DNA from: Strongylocentrotus purpuratus
Taxonomy: Eukaryota; Echinodermata; Echinoidea; Camarodonta; Strongylocentrotidae
Assembly: GCF_000002235.5 (NCBI RefSeq)
Contig: NW_022145596.1
Coordinates: 27,631,299-27,695,298 of the forward strand
DNA length: 64,000 nucleotides
Direction: 5' to 3'
Both the position numbers and the translations under genes were made by a program. Shown in pieces: positions 35,201-64,000 of this stretch (positions within the stretch are counted from its first letter, which is position 1; each line of letters begins with the position of its first letter). The notes under the pieces were generated by a model. It made no database searches, was not told the origin of the DNA, and saw only the letters and a list, made by a program, of their open reading frames with translations.

Positions 35201-38200
35201 GGTGACACTGTTTCATTGGGCCTTGGCTCTGGACTCTTTGGTTCAGCTGGAAAAGACAATTCAATTTACACGATTGAGAGACTACGCTCAATGTTCAAAG
35301 ACCTATTATTAATATTTATGTAAACATTAATACTACAAGTTCTATCAAGGATACTTTCTGTGAAAAGCCAAAAGAAGGGCTCGCTTCATGATGTTTCCTT
35401 TATTTTAACAATGCAACAAATACATCTGTGCACTGACAATGTGTACATCTGACAATTTTTAAAGAAAATCTGTACAAATCGATACTTCCATGTACTTGTA
35501 GCTTTAAAGGTAATGCAAGGTTTTGGGAAATTTTAGAAATTGGATGGCTAGTGATTCTTTAAAATTTTGATATATTTGGATGCCCCTGTGGATGTATTAT
35601 AAGCACTAGAAAATTTAGCCCCTAAAATACTTCTGCTTCCGAGAAATTGAATAATCAAAATTTACTGGTGCTCCCGTTAATTTCAAATATTTCAAATATT
35701 TCAAATATCGCCTAAAGCCATTCCATGGTAGCTGGGACTATGAAAATCTCAGAATATGCAGTTCTGATATATAATTTCCAAACGGGAATAGCAAATCGGT
35801 TGATTGTAGTCAAGAAGCATTGTTTTAAATCTAAAGTAATACCAGTCTCGAGAGGGAGCTATACAGCATAAAGAGTTTATTATTTACAATTTCATCACTT
35901 TAGACTCGATTTCAACGATCATTGAATATTGTAAAATCGCATATGCTTTTAATATGAAATATGTAATGTTCATTTGAACCAAATTCATGACCCCCTACCA
36001 AACTTTGTATTACCTTTAAAGAAAGAATTCCTCATTTTGGAAATATTGCAGAATGCTGATGTGGTTATGATAAAAATGATAAGAAACCTAAAAACAATGT
36101 CTTCTAGAATCAGGTCATTCATGTGGCTTTGTCCAAAAGGATGCAAATTATTGCAGATTATTCATCACATTTTCAAAGAGATTTATTCTTACTCAATGCC
36201 CCCCCCCCCTCCCCATCCACCCTTACTGCTGTCTATGTGCATGTACCTAAGGGTTGATTTTGCCCATGTATATCCATAAGGTCGTTCTTACCTGCGAAGT
36301 ACCTTTCTACCACTGCAATGGCACCGATGGTGAGGATGAAGGTATTACTGGTAGTATCACTCCAGGTAGGATTGATTGAGACGTACCAGATGCGGGATGC
36401 TAGCATGGCTATGAACCCTATCATGGCTCCCCAGAATGATACAACTCTGCATTCAACAAGAGAAGGAGAATTCTTTTGTAAAGCGTGTCAAAGACTACTT
36501 TCAAGAACATGATAATGAGTCAAACTCTTCGGTTAGGATCGGGCCTTTTGTATAGTGGTGTTAACATGGTCCCATAAATATTGACAATTTAGGGGAGTTT
36601 TAAATCTTCTTTTATTTAGCCTGAAATAACAATGTAAAAAAAAATCATCTGTTGAATCCTTGGACAATTTTTAACAATATTTGTTCTAATTTTCCCACTG
36701 AAATCAAACCATAAAACGATCCTACACAACATATCATGTTCTTCTCTATTTTCTCTGATGAATATAATTACTCATACAATACCGTTCTCTTTTCAAACAA
36801 CACTATGGTGGCCTAAATCAAACTTTCCTTTTTTTATTCTTATACACGTATCCTCAAATACACAAATTCTGTTATAAATCATGTTGAAAGTAATGCCTCT
36901 AACCTCTGTTGGGATGTTTTATGCCACCAAGTCGCACACCACAGAAGCACCAGCGCAAAGTTGCCAGCTGTCAGCACCATTAGCCGCGTCAGTGTCGTGG
37001 GCGCTTGGAAGGACGCCACACTACCCACCATGATGGCTCGGAGCAAGAACAGGCCTGTCTTGGTCTGCAGGGCAGAGTAGATAGCAGGGATGGCGCAAAG
37101 GATCGGAGAAAACCAGACAACAGCAAGAGCTTCATACCCTGAGATCTCCAGCATGTTGAGGGGGTAAAACCATACCATTGGTGCGAAGCCATGCAGGACA
37201 CTCCAAAAGATGAACCCTGTGGATTGTTTGAAGAGGTAAGGTTATCATATGGATAATCTTGCATACTGTACTACTACTGTCATTGGACTGTGAATCACAG
37301 GGTTTGCAGTTCGAGTTCCGCCATGGCACTAATGTCCTTTGGCAAGATATTAATCTAAATTTTCCACTCTCCACCCAGGTGTTAAATGGGTACCGGTAGG
37401 AAGGAATTCCTTGAATGCTGTGAACGCCGATATCGGCTGCCTAGAAGAGCGGGGGGGTAATAGTTGGAGCGCATTGAGCACCATGCATGGTGGATGTGTG
37501 CACTATACAAATATCCAATATTATCTATGGTATAATACTCCCAGTAGTGCATGTTTTTGAACCCATGTGAGTTTTTCTGAGGAGCAATTTCCCCCTGCCT
37601 TTTATTGGCCTGCCTCAATTGTTTTCATATCTTATATTTTTAGTTTCTAGTATGAAATAAATATTAATGTGAGGACATCATGAACTACTAACTAGAGTAA
37701 AGGAGGGGGTAATCGACCGTCGACAGTTTTCGGCCGTTCTATTGGATGCATGGTAAAATCCCTTTAAAATACATCGCATAGAGTAAAGTACCCGGTAATC
37801 GGTCAGCTCCGGTTTTCGGCCAATTGGTTGGATACATGGTAAAATCACTTTAAAATACATCGCATAATAGCATAACACATATCCCACACATACCATACCA
37901 TGCCAGTGTCACTGAAGAACCACATTTGCAATGAAAAATATATCCTAAAATATCACATTTTAGCGATGTAATCGGCGGTCCCGCTACCCAAATCTGAAAA
38001 ATCGAGTTTCTTACGCGTGTATGTAAGAAATATGGGTACCATAAAATGAGCTTTATTTCAAGTATTTTTCAGATATAGAGCCCGATTTTGTGCTGGTCGC
38101 AAGCTCAAAAGTATCTCATCGCATGTATTAAATCAATGCAGCCGCACACCGCGACGCACACACGATATGTCTGTCTAATTCAGATTCCAACTTCCGATCA

Positions 38201-39415
38201 CCGCTGTGCCTGTATTCGGCCAGGCGAGCACCCGGGAGCTCCGGCGTGGGATACCTGCTCCGCCCGCTTGTGCTATACATCAGCGCAGAAACGCACGGCG
38301 CGCGCGAGCGCTTCCTATTGACTTTGTACATGCGGCCGTAAACTGAAACGCTCGGCCGATAACCGGCTCCAAAACAGTGAAAATTGAAATGAATATTGTC
38401 ATGGCAATTCGTGATTTTTTTTTGGGATTCTTTTTTTGTTTAAATAATAATAATATTTGCTTCATGATTTGAACAAGAAATGATAATAAATAGAAAGTAA
38501 AGAGTCCAATAAATAGGATTTTGTCTTAAGTGGCCGAAAACCGGGTACTTTACTCTAGATCTAATAGAATATCACATATCCCACACATATCATTACAATG
38601 CCAGAGTCTCTAAAGAACCACATTTGCAATGGAAAATATATCCTTAAATATCACATTTTAGCGATGTAATCGGCGGTCCCGATCCCGCTACCCAAATCTG
38701 AAAAATCGAGTTTCTTACGCGTGTATGTAAGAAATATGGGTAGATCTACTATAAAATGAGTTGAACGGAAATTGGAATCTGAATTAGACAGAGATATCGT
38801 GTGTGCGTTGCGGTGTCCGGCTGCATTGATTTAATACATGCGATGAGATACTTTTGAGCTTGCGATTCGCACAAAAACGGGCTCTAATTCTAAATCTGAA
38901 AAATACTTGAAATAATGCTCATTTTATGAGCTCAATTTTTCAGATTTGTAAAGCGCATAGAGAAACTTCGGTTTATTATGCGCTCAATAAATCTATCTTT
39001 ATTATTATTATTTACTTCATTTTGGGTATGTTTTGGTCGGGTGTCTCCACGCCGGAGTTACGGGTCAAATTTTAAATAGGCTTCTGAACAAGTGCCGAAA
39101 GCAGTTCCCCCAAAATGAAATCACACGTAGATCTACACGCCCATTACATATTTCGATATCTTTGGGACTGAGAGACGCGCCGTGGCCGCATGCCACATGC
39201 ATGCCAAATAACTTTCATTCCATACCTAAGATCGACTCCGACAGTATGTCTCGCATAAAACTTCTACCATTGTAAGCCAGATTAATAGGCTTCCTTGCAG
39301 ATGGTTTTTGGACATTTCCTGATGAGTTCCCTTGAGTCGAATCGACTTTTTGTTCAGCAGTTTTGGAACTCTCGTCTCCAGTGTTTGACGCCATTTTGAA
39401 TAGCTCCCTCTGCAT
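21666..39415 (-). CDS. CWH43: CWH43 / PGAP2-interacting protein homolog, 14 coding exons, 749 aa
   Basis: Exons (minus strand, high to low): 39415-39226, 37216-36904, 36446-36292, 35246-35066, 30932-30808, 29793-29601, 29086-28926, 26222-26034, 25450-25315, 24804-24598, 23403-23316, 22811-22750, 22170-22018, 21762-21666. All use GT/AG, all 13 phases agree and the stop is TGA. The family acts in the ER/Golgi membrane in lipid (ceramide) remodelling of GPI anchors. The protein has a multi-membrane-span N-terminal half (residues about 60-450: [39 protein letters not shown]), then an endonuclease/exonuclease/phosphatase-like C-terminal half: LLESDASKP near 510, [15 protein letters not shown] near 553, [19 protein letters not shown] near 589, HMSTPKYF near 735. 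Residue-level similarity to vertebrate CWH43 is high along the whole length; human is about 700 aa. A second in-frame ATG at 39394 has an equally good context and could be the true start. Confidence 0.96.
26360..28210. mobile_element. ~1.85 kb TIR element with AAACCT flanks, CWH43 intron 7
   Basis: The left end CAGGCCTTAAATTAATCG matches the complement of the right end (CAGGCCTTAAATTTCG), and AAACCT flanks both sides (26354-26359 and 28211-28216). Subterminal blocks rich in tcgacggcc/ggcctcgatgccc occur at both ends. I see no clear transposase. A 138-bp MITE is nested inside it. Confidence 0.75.
27798..27935. mobile_element. 138-bp hAT-like MITE with perfect 8-bp target duplication
   Basis: CAGGCGCGTAGCCA at the left is mirrored by tggctacgcgcctg at the right, with ggggggcac/gtgcccccc just inside. 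CTTGTTTG flanks both sides exactly (27790-27797 and 27936-27943). An 8-bp duplication and CAGG ends are typical of hAT-type non-autonomous elements. It is nested in the 26360-28210 element. Confidence 0.9.
28451..28722. mobile_element. Second copy of the CTGGGGGGTGTTTC foldback MITE, inverted
   Basis: tagggggtgtttcacaaaga begins it. The interior (aaaaggcataaaatgttgat, ttctattatcaaggagattt) is the reverse complement of 19781-20090. The right terminal repeat is broken off after ttaagttcgact, so this copy is truncated. Confidence 0.8.
29903..30373. mobile_element. TACCRTA-type TIR element with captured RT fragment, CWH43 intron 5
   Basis: The left end TACCATAAATCTCTGTG matches the complement of the right end (TACCGTAAATCTCTGTG), with TA at both borders. 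A hairpin ctgtgtataagacgcac...gtgcgtcttatacacag lies at the left end. The interior shares long blocks with 58404-58881, including a reverse-transcriptase-like stretch. Confidence 0.8.
30134..30205 (+). pseudogene. Reverse-transcriptase fragment inside the TIR element
   Basis: Translation gives [14 protein letters not shown] and then, after a frame slip in the T run, a YIND-like IYINDR block. This is the conserved [19 protein letters not shown] motif of non-LTR retrotransposon reverse transcriptases. Only about 25 codons are present, with a broken frame. Confidence 0.7.
31187..35065 (-). repeat. 99-bp minisatellite (~38 units) derived from CWH43 exon 4
   Basis: About 38 units of exactly 99 bp run from about 31307 to the exon 4 donor at 35066, with one more diverged unit at 31192-31305. 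In the sense (minus) direction each unit ends CCCATTCCCAGCAAG|GTAGGG, the same as the real exon 4 end, and the rest aligns with the last ~97 nt of exon 4 (for example unit GATCTTAGGGAGG against exon GATCTATGGGGAGG). Unit variants fall into recurrent pairs, a sign of block duplication. A 1271-codon plus-strand open frame across it follows from the 99-nt (33-codon) period and is antisense and intronic; I do not call it a gene. Confidence 0.95.
35502..36021. mobile_element. CTTTAAAGGTAAT TIR element, empty copy, CWH43 intron 3
   Basis: The left end ctttaaaggtaatgcaagg is mirrored by the right end ctttgtattacctttaaag. It is colinear with 2003-3137 but lacks the inserted TACCGTATT element, so it shows the uninterrupted form. 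Confidence 0.8.
37262..37540 (+). mobile_element. tRNA-derived SINE-B, plus strand, CWH43 intron 1
   Basis: A B-box-like TTTGCAGTTCGAGTTCC block is followed by gtcctttggcaagatattaa, ccactctccacccaggtg, a gcctagaagagcg block and a gcgcattgagcacc tail. It shares this order with 16235-16395 (opposite strand) and with fragments at 7465 and 12210. Confidence 0.65.
37692..38558. mobile_element. TIR element (CTAGAGTAAAG), CWH43 intron 1
   Basis: ctagagtaaag at the left is mirrored by ctttactctag at the right, with ttttcggcc/ggccgaaaa just inside. The head is duplicated in tandem (37692-37780 and 37781-37865, both with tggtaaaatc and ctttaaaatacatcgcata). The GC-rich middle (38200-38360) contains no supported gene. 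Confidence 0.7.
38575..38960. repeat. Rearranged partial copy of the CTAGAGTAAAG element
   Basis: atatcccacacatatcatta and cacattttagcgatgtaatc repeat 37885-38040 directly. The following part (aatctgaattagacagagat, aatacatgcgatgagatact) is the reverse complement of about 38085-38190. It is therefore a composite, half direct and half inverted. Confidence 0.75.
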
Positions 39416-41904
39416 TGTCGTTTTGAAAAACAGCTAAAATACGGCGGGGTATATTTTTAACACATGTGTAACGTGCATCTAGCGTGTACTAGATTTGGAC
39501 GGGTTTGAACTGGATATTTTGACTCTGGTAATATTATTTTCGAAGAGATTTTTCTATGCAACTTGTTTATAAAGGTGTACCATCTGTTGACTGTAATCAG
39601 TATGCTACTTACTAGCATTACACACACACTAAACTTAATCCAAAGGGTAATATATCTAGATCTACGAGTGTTTTACTTTTAGTAGATCTAACGACAAAAC
39701 GTTACATTTTGATTTTGTGTGAAAACGTTGTTGACGTTAAAACTCGCCATTGCCATTGCGTTGGTCATGTTGGTGCATTAATTGTAAAGTCAATGAATGA
39801 CATTGATGAGACGATTTGACAAGAGGAGACTGAGTGATTTCAATTGAACAACGTAAACAAGAGGGTGAGCAAACATGGTCCCTAACTTGGGCCTAGTATA
39901 ATTCTAGACCAGAAAGTTGAGTAGTGCGTGCAGTGCTGGTCCGAGACACACTACTCACTAGGAGCATCACTATCCTGGCTGTGTAGTACTAAAAGCTGTG
40001 CTTTTGATTCTCAACATTTCAAACACCACTGTACAAAACTCAACTGATTTCACTCAAAATCGGTACTTTAGTGACAATTGATGACACCTAGACTAGTCTA
40101 AATTTAAATAGGCCTAGCAGTAAAATACATTTTTTTCAACTTACTGTCATACTGATGTTAAAAAGAATAATTTAAAAATTCAAATTGTAAGTCTTGTGTC
40201 AAACTTTGCTTAGGCCTACAGCCGCATCAACATGATTGTGTACAGTCTATGCGATATTGTGTGGTGTGTGTATTTGTGTATAGACTTCTAGGTCCCTGCC
40301 TCACAGCATGTAAAGTATTAGACCGAATTTTTCGTCTCTTTCGTTCGTTAGCCTCTTATTGTGGTAGGGTCGGCCGGCTCTCTCTTTAGAGACGGAAACC
40401 GTCTATACACATTCCCTTGATAACGCCACGGCCATTTCAGGTCGTAGCGTTTTGCCCCCAAAATCCCCCAAAATGTCATTTTACCTCATGCATTGATTAT
40501 TTAAAATTAGGAGAAGGTTATACTACATCGGTTCCACTTACCAACTTGACTGAAATAATCCGTTTAATATAAACGATATCCTCTTTAACGCAGACAAATT
40601 GCGTCCTAAAAAATAAGGTTCACTGTATACTAATTTTATGGGTTGTCCCACTTGTCCGTCTTCCTGAGGATTTATCGCTTATAATGATCACACACTCGAT
40701 TTTGTGTGCTAAAATCCTTCCCATATTTAGATTTAGATTGCAATTGCATGCATCCATTGCAGTCTATACCTAGATCTAGATCTACATTGCGTGCTCATGC
40801 AAAATTGGTCAAATGGTTTTATTACCAAATCAAGATTCAAACCTTTATTGCTCGTGATCCTAAAGGTGATACTCAATAAATGAGATGTCATATGAAAGCA
40901 GGTTTTTCTCCATATTTCCAAAGGGGGGTCATCTCGTAGTTCTAAAAATATCTTGTTCAAAACAGCGAATTAAACATTGTTTGCATCCTAGCTCCGAGAA
41001 TATGCCACTTTTGAAAAATGACACCCGAGCGATAAGTAGTCCCAGTCGTAAGGAATATAACTCTGCGTGTACATCTTTTTTGTTTGATTCTGACAAAAAT
41101 TGAATGAATATTGCCTAGATTTTGGGGGGCTGTATCTTTTGATAAAAAACATTGGTGAGTTCGTTTGCGAAATCCGTTTTTTGCATCGTCATAGCGCGGA
41201 TCGGAATTATGAACGTCTGCGAAAATGCGGACGATCCTTATTTTTACTGACGCATCTTCTCGGACCAGCGCCGCCCTACTGTAGACTAGTCACTAGATTT
41301 ATTATAATAATTTTATATTGAGAGTGGGGGGGGGGGGGGGGCGCTGGTCCGAGAATGAGGATTGTCCACTTAAATGAGGTTATCCTCGTAAACGCAGATA
41401 AATTGCGTCCTTACCAAACAAATTTGGTTATATTCCCAGCGACAAGAAAGTTGCCCACCAAAAAAGAATCCATTCAATAATTGAATTTAGGGGCACTCTC
41501 CAACAACAGGAACAGGACCCTGTTATCTTTAGAGGCCCACTGCACTACTTGTAGCTACTTGTGCCCTCTATATAACAAACAATGCCTAATCGGTGACCAT
41601 TGGTCCCCCATGATCCTCTTTTTCTTATGTTAACTGAGAGCTGAGTTGATGAGATAACCACATATTCAGTGACCTTGCAGGGCAGTCTAATCCCTCCTGT
41701 AAACTACGGCAGATAAGCTTTAAAACTTTAAGCAGCTACCCACAGCCCTCCAATCTGGTGCACGGCAGTGACGGCACAGCTTCCTGGATTCATTCACTAG
41801 GTCTATGAATAAAAAGTTGTAAAAAAACATTTTTCTGCATAAATTACAGAAACTGAAATTAAATGATGTTTGCATCTTTTCTTTTCTTTTATCTTATGCC
41901 TCTA
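39416..41904. promoter_or_regulatory. Divergent intergenic segment between CWH43 and NUP98
   Basis: The two starts point away from each other (CWH43 ATG at 39415 minus, NUP98 ATG at 41965 plus), so this ~2.5 kb must hold both promoters unless one gene has a distant first exon. I see no TATA box placed well enough to call. Its second half has a foldback (tctcggaccagcgc at 41258-41271 with 41341-41354) and a duplicated gcagayaaattgcgtcct block (about 40590 and 41395), so part of it is transposon-derived. Confidence 0.5.
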
Positions 41905-41964
41905 GATCTTATTCTAAAGCAGTAGCAGAAAACAACACCAGTCTAGAGGAACAGAGAAAAGACA

Positions 41965-63632
<21,668 letters not shown>

Positions 63633-64000
63633 GTGAGTGGAAACATTCACATCGACCAATCATTCTTCAATCTCATTGTATATTAATAGGAAGGGTCACA
63701 TATAATATATAGGATTATGATAGTACTAACTGGATTTACACGGCACCTGTACCGTTGGATGTACATGTAAGTGACTGTGTCCTAGTCAATGTAAAAGATG
63801 AACATACATGTATGATTTTAGAATTAAAAAATATTAATAAGGAATTTGTGTAAGTACATTGCTTACTTGTAAACTTAACTTCCATTTTGTTAAGACAAAG
63901 AAATACAATAATAAAATGGATAATGAATTATATTTCTATAGCGCTTAATACATGTGTTTCTAAGTGCTTTACATCAATTTTTCAAAACAATTAAAAGTAT
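63633..64000 (+). other. Start of NUP98 intron 9 (window edge)
   Basis: After the donor at 63633 no further FG-coding exon is seen. The last ~80 nt (ttctatagcgcttaatacat, ctaagtgctttacatc) look like the end of a common interspersed repeat. Confidence 0.5.

Overview
This is a eukaryotic, animal nuclear window. The genes are split by GT/AG introns, SINEs and short inverted-repeat transposons are dense, and simple repeats and poly-G runs are common. An echinoderm, probably a sea urchin, is my best guess from intron style, repeat style and the frequency of TACATGTA-type words, but no sequence here proves the species. I see no bacterial or viral genes, operons or CRISPR arrays.

Three protein-coding genes can be assembled exon by exon, and the codon phase agrees across every junction. 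(1) A FANCB-like Fanconi anaemia core-complex gene lies on the + strand at 6383-14372 (7 coding exons, 957 aa). (2) CWH43/PGAP2IP, a GPI-anchor lipid-remodelling membrane protein, lies on the - strand at 39415-21666 (14 coding exons, 749 aa). (3) The 5' part of NUP98, a nuclear pore FG nucleoporin, lies on the + strand from 41965 and leaves the window after exon 9 (441 residues seen). FANCB and CWH43 converge on a 7.3 kb gene-poor stretch. CWH43 and NUP98 diverge from a 2.5 kb intergenic segment. The three genes belong to unrelated pathways.

Layout: 1-6342 is repeat-rich intergenic DNA with nested transposons and a perfect 68-bp palindrome. 6343-14372 is FANCB, with a 39-bp minisatellite in its last intron. 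14373-21665 is intergenic or 3' UTR sequence with a duplicated tRNA-like element, a long hairpin and a foldback element. 21666-39415 is CWH43, whose introns hold several transposons and a ~3.9 kb array of about 38 units of 99 bp. 39416-41904 is the divergent intergenic segment. 41965-63632 is NUP98, with large introns holding transposons, a zinc-finger transposase relic, GA/TA/GAT microsatellites and foldbacks.

The most unusual observation is the 99-bp array in CWH43 intron 4. Its unit is a decayed tandem copy of the 3' end of the adjacent coding exon 4, including the splice junction, so each unit repeats the exon's 5' splice site. A second is a transposon family whose copies keep the same interior, including a captured reverse-transcriptase fragment, while both termini change together. 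A third is that the FANCB reading frame stays open through the splice donor and across the whole intron 6 minisatellite, which would add about 300 hydrophobic residues if the intron were retained.
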